Origin: a bacterium
GTDB taxonomy: Bacteria; Bacillota; Bacilli; Lactobacillales; Streptococcaceae
Direction: 5' to 3'
Assembly: GCA_905221345.1 (NCBI GenBank)
Contig: CAJNCW010000005.1
Location: forward strand, 1 to 64,000
DNA length: 64,000 nt
A program made the translations under genes and the position numbers. How positions within the stretch are numbered: the stretch's first letter is position 1; every line of letters starts with the position of its first letter. The notes under the pieces were generated by a model that saw only the letters and a program-made list of their open reading frames with translations, searched no databases and had not been told where the DNA came from. Below are positions 46,947 through 56,551 of this stretch, one piece after another.

Positions 46947-47858
46947 TCATTCAACCTTCCGTTTGTTTTCTATCAACAAATCTTTCAAAGAAATGATGGC
47001 TACCGCAAGTAAAATCATAGCCATACCGACAAAATCAATCGCATAGAATTGCTCTTTCATAATCAGAAAGGCAAAGAAAACAGCTGAGATGGGTTCTATG
47101 GAAGCCAATAAACTAGACTTAACTGGTCCTATCAGACTAGCTCCCTTTAGGAAAGCTGTATAGGCAAAAACCGTTCCGATGATGATAATGCCAGCAAATG
47201 CAAAAAGAAAATCTAAGCTGGTTGGTATGCTAGCCTGTAAGACTCCTGTAAAGGGAATAGCCACTACACCAGAAATAACCATTCCTACACCAATCACCAA
47301 CATACTTCCCCACTTCTTAATCAAAGCGATGGGAAGAATGATATAGAGGGCATAGGTCAAGGCAGAAAAGAGTCCCCAGAAAAGACCAGCTGGTGTGACA
47401 GACAACTGGTCAAGTTTCCCGTGCGTTGCGATAAGAAAAGTTCCTCCTATCGCCAATCCAATCGAAATAATCTCAGCCAGAGTTGGTGCCACCCTGTCCT
47501 TGATACAAGTATAAACCAAGATCCCAATGGGACATACATACTGGAGAACTGTCGCCGTTCCAGCATTGGTTTCCTGAATGGCAGAAAGATAGGCAAACTG
47601 GTTTAAGAAAAGTCCAAACAAGGCAAACAACAGCAGAGATAAAAGGCTTTTTCTGTCCTTTAAAAAAGATAGGAATTTATCCCTTGCAGTCATATAGGAT
47701 AAGACTACCAGTGCCAAGCCTGCAATGATAAGTCGCAGATTGGTCAAGACTAGAGCGGAAATCCCATGTGCCATCAGGTATTGACCACTGGTTCCAGACA
47801 AGCCCCAAGCAATCCCTGCAACTACTGTATATAGAGTTCCTTTTACGGTTTTTGACAT
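46947..47858 (-). CDS. EamA/DMT-family transporter
   Basis: This 303-residue protein has ten membrane spans in two EamA halves (about 5-140 and 155-295). Residues such as GIAWGLSGTSGQYLM and LASIEPISAVFFAFL are typical. The substrate is unknown, perhaps an amino acid or metabolite. It starts 8 bp after the serine hydrolase gene and is probably cotranscribed. Confidence 0.9.
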   Translation of the reverse strand: MSKTVKGTLYTVVAGIAWGLSGTSGQYLMAHGISALVLTNLRLIIAGLALVVLSYMTARDKFLSFLKDRKSLLSLLLFALFGLFLNQFAYLSAIQETNAGTATVLQYVCPIGILVYTCIKDRVAPTLAEIISIGLAIGGTFLIATHGKLDQLSVTPAGLFWGLFSALTYALYIILPIALIKKWGSMLVIGVGMVISGVVAIPFTGVLQASIPTSLDFLFAFAGIIIIGTVFAYTAFLKGASLIGPVKSSLLASIEPISAVFFAFLIMKEQFYAIDFVGMAMILLAVAIISLKDLLIENKRKVE

Positions 47859-47866
47859 GCTTCTCC

Positions 47867-48802
47867 CTACTCTTCCCTACGAATCATATCCATGACTTGG
47901 TTTCGATCGATTATCCACTGGGCACGCTCATCCTTCTCATACGTTCGATTGGATAAAAAGATAGCGGCTTCCTGTATCTCTCGATTCCACATGATGAAGG
48001 TACCTGTATAGCCCGTATGGTCGAGCCAGGTTCCCTCCAGATTCCAAGCTAGCGAACGCTCTTTATCATCTAAGGGAGAGTAATTTCGGCTCAAGTTTTC
48101 AGCAAAATCATCTTTCAAGTAATGTTCCAGAAAGATTTGCAGATCCTTAACAGTCGAAAACAAACCAGCACTTCCAGCATGTTTTCCTAAAAGACGAGCT
48201 TTGGGATCGTGGATGTTTCCGGCCTCCACCCCTCTCACTGTTGGTACAGCAAACTCAATAGGGCCAAACATGGTTTTCTTCATCCCCCATGGTTCCAAAA
48301 CTTGTTCTTCTATAATCTGATCCAAGTCTTGTTCAAAGATTTTTTCCAAAAGAAAGCCCAAGAGTAAAAAGTGAACATCTGAATAGAGGAAGGCAGGCTG
48401 ACTACGTCTATTCAGATGAAACATGGCCTCTCTTAACTCCTCAGCGCTTAACTGGTCTCTGTTAGGAATAAAAGGATCTAGGTCTGTTGCGTGGGTCAAG
48501 AGTTGACGAATAGTAATATCTGGGTAATCACATTCAGCGAAATAATCCGTCACCGGTCGATCAATATCTAACTTGCCCTGCTGCCACAAGAAGGTAAGAA
48601 CCGTCCCCACTCCCACAACCTTACTCACACTAGCTAGGTCATAGACCAGCCCGGCCTCTGTCTTCAAGCCCCGTTCTGGATCACTCAAGCCCAGATAAGA
48701 CTCTTTCCATTCACCATCCTTATAATACGCAAAAGAGGCCCCGGGATAGACCCCTGCCTCGATTTGATTTTCTATTTTTCTTAGAATTTTTTCCCACTTC
48801 AT
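47867..48802 (-). CDS. Serine hydrolase of the class C beta-lactamase fold
   Basis: This 311-residue protein carries the SxxK motif in ASVSKVVG, YSD in LYSDVHFLLLG in place of YxN, and HTGYTG in place of KTG. There is no signal peptide, so it is probably cytosolic, like the streptococcal penicillin-binding-protein-related esterases. The substrate is unknown. It overlaps cppA by 4 bp. Confidence 0.87.
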   Translation of the reverse strand: MKWEKILRKIENQIEAGVYPGASFAYYKDGEWKESYLGLSDPERGLKTEAGLVYDLASVSKVVGVGTVLTFLWQQGKLDIDRPVTDYFAECDYPDITIRQLLTHATDLDPFIPNRDQLSAEELREAMFHLNRRSQPAFLYSDVHFLLLGFLLEKIFEQDLDQIIEEQVLEPWGMKKTMFGPIEFAVPTVRGVEAGNIHDPKARLLGKHAGSAGLFSTVKDLQIFLEHYLKDDFAENLSRNYSPLDDKERSLAWNLEGTWLDHTGYTGTFIMWNREIQEAAIFLSNRTYEKDERAQWIIDRNQVMDMIRREE

Positions 48803-49524
48803 GCTTCTTCAAACCACAATTCGATGTTATTGGTATCTTTACCAAGGAAGAATTTTTCAGACTTGGGAACAAAATAGCCTGTCTTTTCAAATTTCTGACG
48901 AAGACTGGTTAAATCTAAATCCTTCACTAAAAATTTTATCATAGATAAATCCCAAGTGACGTTGTTTTCAACAGTCAAATCTGGACCTTCCCCTTTAGTA
49001 AAGGTAATTGTCTTGGCTACTACTTCGGGATCAAGTAAACTCTCCGTTCCCTCAGGCAAACGCAACTCCATAGAAATTTCAAATTGACTCAAGTATTTCA
49101 TACCTGTGTTTGAAGAAAATTCAGGAACAGTTTCCAGTGGAACCAAATCTTCCATATGATTTTCTGCATGAACAAGAATCACATCCTGTTCAGGAGAAAC
49201 AATCTCAAAAGCATAACCACGTTTTCCTCTAAATAGGCGAGGAAGGGACTCCATCTGTGAAAGAAGATCCTCAATTTCAGAAGGATTCTTAACTTTTACC
49301 AAGAGTCTAGCTAACTTCTTAAGCCCTTCAACTTTCCGAGTACGCATACTGGGAGCCTCTTCAAGAATCAACTTTTCAACACCTGATTGGTCACCAAGTG
49401 AAAGGAAAGCAGATTCTTCTAATAAGGGCTTCATACCAAGAGTTTCAATGTAAAATTTTTCATTCAATTTTCGGTTATTGACCTTCAAAGTCGGAATAAT
49501 TTGTATCATTTGATTTGCATTCAT
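48799..49524 (-). CDS. cppA: CppA protein
   Basis: This 241-residue protein matches streptococcal CppA, once described as a C3-degrading protease. Its fold is of the vicinal-oxygen-chelate/glyoxalase kind and no protease motif is visible. ATG 49524 (MNANQMIQIIPTLKVNNRKL) has GGAGGAAG before it. No signal peptide is present. It heads cppA-hydrolase-EamA. Confidence 0.85.
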   Translation of the reverse strand: MNANQMIQIIPTLKVNNRKLNEKFYIETLGMKPLLEESAFLSLGDQSGVEKLILEEAPSMRTRKVEGLKKLARLLVKVKNPSEIEDLLSQMESLPRLFRGKRGYAFEIVSPEQDVILVHAENHMEDLVPLETVPEFSSNTGMKYLSQFEISMELRLPEGTESLLDPEVVAKTITFTKGEGPDLTVENNVTWDLSMIKFLVKDLDLTSLRQKFEKTGYFVPKSEKFFLGKDTNNIELWFEEA

Positions 49525-49617
49525 AGCTTCCTCCAACTCTTTTATTTTAAAGGATTTTAGGATTTTTTACAAGCTATTCCACTTAAATTCTAGAATTTTT
49601 TACAAAAATTTTCGACA

Positions 49618-49640
49618 AAAAAACTGGGATTCCCCAGTTT
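49618..49640 (-). terminator. Terminator after aquaporin
   Basis: AAACTGGG, ATTC loop region and CCCAGTTT, with TTTTTTTG on the minus strand. Confidence 0.8.
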
Positions 49641-49647
49641 CATTTTA

Positions 49648-50517
49648 TTATAGGTAAAGTAGTTTAAAGACTGCTACTGCTGCAATACCAGCTGCGATTG
49701 GTGCTACAACTGGAACCCATGCATACCACCATTTTGAATCACCCTTGTGTTGACCAAGAACTGATTTTGGAAGGAGTTCGTGAAGAAGACGTGGTCCGAA
49801 GTCACGAGCTGGGTTCAAACCAGGACCAGTAGGTCCGCCAAGTGAAGTTACCAAGGCCATGACTAGGAAACCAAGTGCCAAGTGAGCAACTGAAAGTCCA
49901 GCAGCTGTGTGTGGTGCTACTTGAGCTTTTACTGCCAATTCACTTAAATCAACAGTTTGACCAGCTTGAGTAGCCATTTGTTTCATGTATTGAAGAACCT
50001 CAGCACCGAAGAAGTTTTTAGTCAAACCAAGTGCTGCAAAGAAAAGAACAAATGAACCTACAAACTCATTGAGGAAGCCGTTAACAGTAGCTGCGAAACG
50101 TGATTCTTTTGTACCGTGGTCAATGCTTGAAATCGTTGAGAAGGTACCCAAGATATTGTTTGGGTTTTCTGTTTTCAAGTAGTAAGGACGGTGAGTCGCT
50201 ACAACCAAAGCTTGACCAAAAATTGCCCCCAAAACTTGCGCAAGGATGTAAAACGGTACTTGATCCCAAGAGAAAAGTCCGCTAACAGCAAGACCAAGAG
50301 TGAAAGCTGGGTTGATGTGGTTACCAGAAACGTTACCGAACATCAAGGCTGGGATCATAACCCCCATACCATAACCAACAGCGATAACGAGCCAGCCACT
50401 TTGGTGACCTTTCGTACCTTTAAGTTCAACGTTGGCAACTGCACCATTTCCAAGAATGATCAAAATAGCAGTTCCCAAGAATTCAGTGGCATATTTAATA
50501 GCCCATGTAAAATCCAT
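49648..50517 (-). CDS. Aquaglyceroporin (MIP family)
   Basis: This 289-residue channel has six spans and two half-helices. The two NPA boxes are visible as NHINPAF and GLNPARDFGPR. The D after NPAR suits the glycerol-permeable group, and the long loop before the second NPA resembles lactococcal-type Gla proteins. ATG 50517 (MDFTWAIKYATEFLG) has GGAGAA before it. It is a single gene. Confidence 0.92.
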   Translation of the reverse strand: MDFTWAIKYATEFLGTAILIILGNGAVANVELKGTKGHQSGWLVIAVGYGMGVMIPALMFGNVSGNHINPAFTLGLAVSGLFSWDQVPFYILAQVLGAIFGQALVVATHRPYYLKTENPNNILGTFSTISSIDHGTKESRFAATVNGFLNEFVGSFVLFFAALGLTKNFFGAEVLQYMKQMATQAGQTVDLSELAVKAQVAPHTAAGLSVAHLALGFLVMALVTSLGGPTGPGLNPARDFGPRLLHELLPKSVLGQHKGDSKWWYAWVPVVAPIAAGIAAVAVFKLLYL

Positions 50518-50675
50518 TTGATAGATTCTCCTTAATTTTTTTTTAGACAATCCTTATTCTATCAATTTTTAGGCCTTTTCGCAACCGATTTTCTAAAAGA
50601 ATCTCTGGAAAACGCTTTATTTAACTTATCTTTAAGAAAAGGACAAAAGAAGTCAAACTCCTTTCATCCTTTTCA

Positions 50676-51842
50676 TTACTCTTGACGCTGACCAAAATCT
50701 GCAATCATCTGCTCCATCTCTTGGCGGCTCGGAGTGGTCAGCATATAAAGGTAGTCCCCTTGCAGCTCTGCAAAGGCTGCTGGCATGATTTTCTTGACCT
50801 TAAATTGCTGACTGTATTTGGCAAGCAAGTCCTCTTCTGAATAAACATAGTTAGCATTGGCACGACGTGATGTAGCCAAACAATACTGGGGCTCAAACTC
50901 TGATGTAGGGAACTCTTCACCCGCGACAATAGCCGCATAACCTCGGTAGAGGTCCAAAGAGTGAGCAAAGTTATAAACATCAATGGTAAAGCCACCTGCA
51001 GGACGGTTATTGTACTCAATGGCAATGTAGTCGTCCCCGTCGCGGAAAAACTCGATATGGAAAAAGCGTTCTCTCATTCCAAATTCCTTGACAATGGCCT
51101 CGCCATACTTGCGCAGTTTGGGATCCATATCCTTGAGAACATAGTAGGAATTATCCATCTTATAAATCATGAGATCAAGTGGTGTATGGGCATAATCAAA
51201 AGTCGTTGAAAAGACGATATTGCCATCCTTGTCCACAAGCCCGTCAAAGGTACAGATTTCGCTAGAAGTGACAAATTTTTCAAAGAAATAAACGGTTAAA
51301 TGGTCCCATTCAGCCTTAAAGTGATTCACATCGTCTTCTGTTTCAAGCTTAAAGGTTGCTGCCGCTCCCACTCCGTTATCAGGTTTGGCAATCATCGGTA
51401 GACCGATTTCTTTCACAGCTTTATCCACATCTGCTTCTGTCTGGATAACAGTACCAGGTACCACAGGGACACCCGCTTTTTGGAAAAGTTTCTTCATCTC
51501 AGACTTATATTTGGTCTTTTTGAGATCTTCTGGTTTGGCACCAAAGACATTAAACTGCTCACGAAGGGCTGCATCCAGTTCAAGCCAGTATTCATTGTGG
51601 GACTCAATGCGGTCGATTGGACCATGCTTGTAGAAAAGAAAAGCTACTGCACGTTTGACTTCGTCTATGTTCTCAAGATTGTCCACACGGAAATACTCGG
51701 TCATGCTATTGCGCAAAGATTCATCTAGTTGTTCGTAAGGCTCCTGACCAATTCCCAAAACAGTGATGCCTTTATTGGCTAACTCGATTGTAAACTGTTG
51801 AAAGTTTTGCGGATAGTAGGGAGAAATAACAAGGTAATTCAT
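50676..51842 (-). CDS. ATP-grasp domain protein
   Basis: This 388-residue carboxylate-amine ligase-like protein has a pre-ATP-grasp domain (MNYLVISPYYPQNFQQF) and an ATP-grasp core (MIAKPDNGVGAAATF; FFHIEFFRDGD; IAIEYNNRPAGG). ATG 51842 has AAAGGAG before it. It ends a cluster with two esterase-fold genes; the product and substrate are unknown. Confidence 0.88.
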   Translation of the reverse strand: MNYLVISPYYPQNFQQFTIELANKGITVLGIGQEPYEQLDESLRNSMTEYFRVDNLENIDEVKRAVAFLFYKHGPIDRIESHNEYWLELDAALREQFNVFGAKPEDLKKTKYKSEMKKLFQKAGVPVVPGTVIQTEADVDKAVKEIGLPMIAKPDNGVGAAATFKLETEDDVNHFKAEWDHLTVYFFEKFVTSSEICTFDGLVDKDGNIVFSTTFDYAHTPLDLMIYKMDNSYYVLKDMDPKLRKYGEAIVKEFGMRERFFHIEFFRDGDDYIAIEYNNRPAGGFTIDVYNFAHSLDLYRGYAAIVAGEEFPTSEFEPQYCLATSRRANANYVYSEEDLLAKYSQQFKVKKIMPAAFAELQGDYLYMLTTPSRQEMEQMIADFGQRQE

Positions 51843-51854
51843 AGGCAACTCCTT

Positions 51855-52595
51855 TTATAGATACAGGTGTCCAAGAAAATAGGGCATTTGTTTACGCCAC
51901 CATTCCCAATCGTGGGCGACATCGTGTCCCCATTCAGCAAACCAAGCTGGAATTTGTTTCTGGTCAAAGGCTTCTTTAAGCTTGTAGAAAGATGGCAGAC
52001 CATCTTGTTCCCAGGCACCAAGGCCCGTACAGACGACAATCTCCGCCTGACGGTAACGATCGATAAACCATCCGTCATTCTGATTCCAAATATAATCGAC
52101 TGGCGAGTTTTGGTAAATGGCTTCGTCATTGTAGTAATCTCCAACGAAGAAACGTGCGTCATAAACACCACTTAGAGCAATCACCTTTGTAAAGACATCT
52201 GGATGCTGGAGGAAGAAATTGAGTGCATGATAAGCCCCCATCGAGCAACCCGTTGTCATCATACCATCAAACCAACCTGTCTTATGCTTGATAAAAGGAA
52301 TCGCCTCCTCAATCACGTAGCGTTCGTAGGCACGATGCATCTCTGCTTGGTCGTGACCGTTTTTCCAAGTGGCCAACCAGCTCTCACTGTCCACACTGGA
52401 TAGAGTGAAGAACTGGACACGCCCTTCTTCGATAAAGGAAGCACAGGCATCAATCATGCCAAAATCATAGTATTCGTTGTGACTGCCACCAGATGAAGCA
52501 AAAACAACAACTGGAATCCCAGCATGCCCATAACGGTTGAGGTACATTTCACGATTAAGATTGCCACTCCAGTGGCTAAGGTTTTCAATATGCAT
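51855..52595 (-). CDS. Esterase-family alpha/beta hydrolase
   Basis: This 246-residue protein of the esterase D (PF00756) fold has the nucleophile in TTGCSMGAYHAL and a likely catalytic His near WGHDVAHDWEWW. It lacks a signal peptide. It lies 12 bp before the ATP-grasp start codon and 20 bp after another esterase gene. Confidence 0.87.
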   Translation of the reverse strand: MHIENLSHWSGNLNREMYLNRYGHAGIPVVVFASSGGSHNEYYDFGMIDACASFIEEGRVQFFTLSSVDSESWLATWKNGHDQAEMHRAYERYVIEEAIPFIKHKTGWFDGMMTTGCSMGAYHALNFFLQHPDVFTKVIALSGVYDARFFVGDYYNDEAIYQNSPVDYIWNQNDGWFIDRYRQAEIVVCTGLGAWEQDGLPSFYKLKEAFDQKQIPAWFAEWGHDVAHDWEWWRKQMPYFLGHLYL

Positions 52596-52615
52596 TGGCT
52601 TTCTCCTTTCTTAAC

Positions 52616-53440
52616 TTACCATTTCTCTGCAAAAAATCGGAGACAGTCTGGTAAATTTTCCGACCATGGAATCTCACTATGGATGGCACCAGACTGAACT
52701 TTCAAGACAAGATTATCCAAGCCTACTCCACCTGCAATCAAATCACGGTAATAGCGAAGCGACGAGTCGATATAGGCTTGCTTGATATTGCCAGCCATCA
52801 AGGTCTTGTCCGTATCATCTGCTTCTTCTGTTCCTACATAGATGAAAATGCGCTGTTCAGGCGACAGTTTCTTACGCTCGATGTAGCGGTTAAAGGCTTC
52901 TTGATGAAGCCAGTTAGCAGATGAAAAGACACCTAGACAACCAATTCGATCTTGGTATTCCAGTCCGATAAACTGGGTAATATTGCCTCCTAGAGACGAG
53001 CCAATCATGGCCGTATGCTGGCGATCAGCCTTTGTACGATAGTTTTCATCGATAAAAGGCTTGACCACCTCCATGACAAACTCGGCATACTCCACACCCT
53101 TACCACCAAACTGCTGCCCTGGTATAGGAGATTCTTGAAACTTCCAAGCCGCGTACTCATTCATCCGTCCCATACCATCATTGTCAATAGCAACAACAAT
53201 CATGCGACTGATGTCTGGATTTCGTTTAATGGCTGGAATAATCTTCCATGAATGACCAATGAAAGACTCCTTGCTGTAAAAGACATTTTGCCCATCATGA
53301 AAGTAAACAACTGGGTAAAAACGGTCGGTGTCTTTCTCGTAGTCCTTAGGCAGAAGCACACGCACACGACGCTCTTTTCCAGTATAAGGAACCTTGAGTT
53401 TGTGTTCTTTCATTTTTAAGTAAAAGTAGGAATGATTCAT
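52616..53440 (-). CDS. Esterase-family alpha/beta hydrolase
   Basis: This 274-residue protein of the same fold has YFHDGQNVF near the oxyanion loop, the nucleophile in MIGSSLGGNITQF and His in SGAIHSEIPW. I chose ATG 53440 (MNHSYFYLKMKEHKL) over a TTG 24 bases upstream. It is the first gene of the esterase-esterase-ATP-grasp cluster. Confidence 0.86.
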   Translation of the reverse strand: MNHSYFYLKMKEHKLKVPYTGKERRVRVLLPKDYEKDTDRFYPVVYFHDGQNVFYSKESFIGHSWKIIPAIKRNPDISRMIVVAIDNDGMGRMNEYAAWKFQESPIPGQQFGGKGVEYAEFVMEVVKPFIDENYRTKADRQHTAMIGSSLGGNITQFIGLEYQDRIGCLGVFSSANWLHQEAFNRYIERKKLSPEQRIFIYVGTEEADDTDKTLMAGNIKQAYIDSSLRYYRDLIAGGVGLDNLVLKVQSGAIHSEIPWSENLPDCLRFFAEKW

Positions 53441-53576
53441 TGTCAGAAAACTCTCTATATTCAAAATTTTATCTCATTATACCATAAAAATAGAAAAAAA
53501 GTCAGTAATTGTCCATTTTAAGGATAAATAACTAACTTTTCTCACTTAATATTCTAAATTCTTCTGGATTTTCTGA

Positions 53577-54791
53577 TTAGAGGAGATTATCAATTAACTC
53601 ATCGACAGCATCTTTTTCAGCCTGAGGAGTTATCTTAGTAAGCATAATTCCAGCTACTGCTCGCTCAACCAAACCTTCAACATCCATCCATTTTTCATAC
53701 TTCTCAGCATTCTCTATCTTAGGATTGGTCTTAGGACGATCAGGCGCAAAAATAGTACAGCAGTCCTCAAATGGCTGGATAGAAATGTCAAAGGTATCGA
53801 TTTCCTGCGCGATGTCAATAATTTCCAACTTGTCCATTGTAACCACAGGGCGGATGATGGGAGTATTGGTCACAGCGTTGATAGCCTGCATACTTTCCAA
53901 GGTCTGGCTCGCTACTTGACCTAGACTTTCCCCATTGATGATGACCAGACCCTTTCTCACCTCACGGATACGGTCAGTAATGCGCATCATAAAGCGACGC
54001 GTCAAGGTCATGAGATAGGCTTCTGGCGCCTTTGCCTTGATTTCTTCTTGAATCTCTGTGAAAGGCACCTCGATAAACTGGATATTTCCACCAAACTTGG
54101 TCAATTTACGGGTCAAATCTTGGGCCTTCTTGAGAGCTCCAGGGCTAGTGTATGGTGGGCTGGCAAAGTGAACGGCTTCAATATCCACCCCACGTTTAAG
54201 GGCTAGATAACCTGCTACAGGTGAATCAATCCCTCCTGATAACATGAGCATACCCTTACCAGAAGTTCCTACTGGCAAGCCACCTGCTCCACGAATGGTT
54301 TCATAGGAAAGATAAGCTGCTTCCTCACGAATCTCCACCTGAAGATTGATATTGGGATTTTTCATCTGGGCTTGAATAGTTGGGATTACGTCGAAAACAG
54401 CTCCACCAAGCGTTTGGTTGAGTTCACGACTGTCGAGTTCAAAGTTGTGATCGCTACGCTTACTAGAGATTTTAAAGGTCATGCCTTCCTTGTAGATGTC
54501 CTGCATAATCTCTTGGACAGCAGATTCAAGAAGGTCCACAGACTTTTCAACCTTATATACTGGAGAAAAATTTTGAATTCCGAAGACTTGTTTGAGAGAT
54601 TCTGCCACTGCTGTGTAGTCAGCTCCATTCAGGTAAACGTGGGCACGGTCGCGATCAGCGGTTACCTTAACTTGGGGATAGATGGACAAAACGTCTGAAA
54701 TGTTATTGCGAAGTTTATTGATGAAACGCATACGGTTTTTGCCCTTGGTTGACAACTCTCCGTAGCGAATCATAATTTCTGAATACTGCAT
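53577..54791 (-). CDS. thiI: tRNA 4-thiouridine sulfurtransferase
   Basis: ThiI makes s4U8 in tRNA (and can serve thiamine synthesis). The 404 residues have an N-terminal ferredoxin-like/THUMP part (about 1-165) and a PP-loop domain with [14 protein letters not shown]. The C-terminal rhodanese domain of the E. coli enzyme is absent, as usual in Gram-positives. It lies 8 bp after a dedicated cysteine desulfurase. Confidence 0.96.
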   Translation of the reverse strand: MQYSEIMIRYGELSTKGKNRMRFINKLRNNISDVLSIYPQVKVTADRDRAHVYLNGADYTAVAESLKQVFGIQNFSPVYKVEKSVDLLESAVQEIMQDIYKEGMTFKISSKRSDHNFELDSRELNQTLGGAVFDVIPTIQAQMKNPNINLQVEIREEAAYLSYETIRGAGGLPVGTSGKGMLMLSGGIDSPVAGYLALKRGVDIEAVHFASPPYTSPGALKKAQDLTRKLTKFGGNIQFIEVPFTEIQEEIKAKAPEAYLMTLTRRFMMRITDRIREVRKGLVIINGESLGQVASQTLESMQAINAVTNTPIIRPVVTMDKLEIIDIAQEIDTFDISIQPFEDCCTIFAPDRPKTNPKIENAEKYEKWMDVEGLVERAVAGIMLTKITPQAEKDAVDELIDNLL

Positions 54792-54799
54792 GAATGCTC

Positions 54800-55942
54800 C
54801 TATCTTACTTTTCTAGTTTGATTGTAAATTAATTTTAGTTTGGTCAAGAACTGCTCAACCTGACTCATATCATTTTCAAGGTCTAGGCTTAGGCGAACAG
54901 CTGACTGGGCCTTATCTTTGTCCACTCCCATAGCAATCAAGGTCCCCGCAGGTTTTCCAGCCTTGGATGAACAAGCAGAGGTTGTGGAAATGAAAATATC
55001 ATAGTCTTCAAATGCGTGAACGATGACTTCACCACGAACACCCTTAATCCCAAAAGTCAAAATATGAGGGGCGAAGTCTTCCTCATCTGAAAAGACAAAA
55101 ATATCTGGATAATCCAGAAGGGCTTGACGAATGACTGCCTTCATCTGCCCTGTCTTACCAGCAAAGATATCTAACTTTTCCATAGATAAACGGAGAGCTT
55201 TGGCTGTCGCTGCAATCCCTGCCACATTTTCAGTTGTCGAGCGATAATCTCCCTCTTGACCGCCACCAGTTAAAAGAGGCATGATCCTCTTACCAGACTT
55301 GATATAGACAAATCCAACACCTCTGACACCATGAAACTTATGGCTCGAAAAGGTCGCAAAATCCACTCGATCCGTCAGGTATTTTTCAGTCGGAATCTTA
55401 GCAAGTGCCTGAACTGCATCAACGTGGAAAGAAATAGTTGGCTTATCTGCCAAGAGTTTTGAAATAGCTTCAATGGGCTGGATTGAGCCGATTTCATTGT
55501 TAACTGCCATGATGGAGACGAGAGTCGTATCAGGTCGTATCAAATCTGCTAAAGCTTCAACATCTACAAATCCCTTCTCATCCACTGGAGCAAAATCCAC
55601 CTCAAAACCTTGAGATTTCAACCAGAGAGCTGACTCTTTGACTGCCGGATGTTCAATAGCTGATACGATGATGTGCATACCAAACTGGGCTTTTTCAAAG
55701 GCCACACCCTTGATGACCCAGTTATCTCCTTCTGTACCACCTGAGGTAAAGAAGATTTCCTCACTCTTCTTCCCAATCAAATCTGCAATTTGCTGCCGGG
55801 AAGCATCTAAAATTCGTGTTGCCTGATCTCCCAAACGATGGAGACTGGATGGATTTCCTACAATTTTCGAAGCGACCTGAGTATAAGTTTCTAGTGCTTC
55901 AGGATAAGGCTTCGTTGTCGCCGAATTATCAAAGTAGATCAT
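54800..55942 (-). CDS. Cysteine desulfurase (NifS/IscS-like) for ThiI
   Basis: This 380-residue PLP enzyme takes sulfur from cysteine. The PLP Lys lies in [11 protein letters not shown], the catalytic Cys in [11 protein letters not shown], and [17 protein letters not shown] is the usual start. Being next to thiI, it is probably the tRNA-thiolation desulfurase (NifZ/YrvO-like role) rather than the SUF enzyme. Confidence 0.94.
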   Translation of the reverse strand: MIYFDNSATTKPYPEALETYTQVASKIVGNPSSLHRLGDQATRILDASRQQIADLIGKKSEEIFFTSGGTEGDNWVIKGVAFEKAQFGMHIIVSAIEHPAVKESALWLKSQGFEVDFAPVDEKGFVDVEALADLIRPDTTLVSIMAVNNEIGSIQPIEAISKLLADKPTISFHVDAVQALAKIPTEKYLTDRVDFATFSSHKFHGVRGVGFVYIKSGKRIMPLLTGGGQEGDYRSTTENVAGIAATAKALRLSMEKLDIFAGKTGQMKAVIRQALLDYPDIFVFSDEEDFAPHILTFGIKGVRGEVIVHAFEDYDIFISTTSACSSKAGKPAGTLIAMGVDKDKAQSAVRLSLDLENDMSQVEQFLTKLKLIYNQTRKVR

Positions 55943-56079
55943 GTTTTCTCACGCTTTCTAAAATCACTCCTTCTATTTTATCATGAAACGAAGCTTACGA
56001 CAAGAAAGGGAAGTTTCTCTTTTTTTAAGATTTTTTTAAAGAAATGAGGTATAATAAATCATAATCAAAGGAGAGTATC

Positions 56080-56505
56080 ATGTCTAACTATCGTAGAACT
56101 TCAAAACCAAAAACAGAACACATCAAAAAGGGATTCACTGTCTTTCAAAAAACGATTGCTACCATCGGTAGTATCCTTGGTCTGATCACCGCTAGTATCA
56201 CCATTATGAACGCTATGGATAATAATAAAAACAATAAAAAAGAGCCTACAACAACCCAAACAACTGTTGTCAAGGAAATTCAAAAAGAATCGCCTCAGGA
56301 AAATACTACTCCTAACAAGGACAACACTTCTACTAAAGAAAATACAACACAAGAAGAAACTTCTCAATCTAATAAAAAGGAAGAGCAAAAAGAAGATAAG
56401 AAAACAACAACTCAGGACTCTTCTACACCAGCTACAAATAAAGAAACAAGCGATAACGGAACACAGTCAAATACTACGAGTTCTGAAACTAAAACGAACC
56501 AGTAA
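56080..56505 (+). CDS. Membrane-anchored low-complexity protein
   Basis: This 141-residue protein has a basic N-terminus, one membrane span (TIATIGSILGLITASITIM, about 29-47) and a Thr/Asn/Lys/Glu-rich disordered tail of ~90 residues facing outside. I would place it near the streptococcal DUF6556 group. TATAAT at 56050-56055 and AAAGGAG before the ATG mark its own expression. Confidence 0.75.
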   Translation: MSNYRRTSKPKTEHIKKGFTVFQKTIATIGSILGLITASITIMNAMDNNKNNKKEPTTTQTTVVKEIQKESPQENTTPNKDNTSTKENTTQEETSQSNKKEEQKEDKKTTTQDSSTPATNKETSDNGTQSNTTSSETKTNQ

Positions 56506-56517
56506 TCACAAAAATAA

Positions 56518-56551
56518 CTTCTTTCCAAATTTGGAAAGAAGCTATTTTTTT
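56518..56551. terminator. Bidirectional terminator
   Basis: CTTCTTTCCAAA and TTTGGAAAGAAG form a perfect palindrome with T runs, between the small anchored-protein gene and convergent ftsK. Confidence 0.8.
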
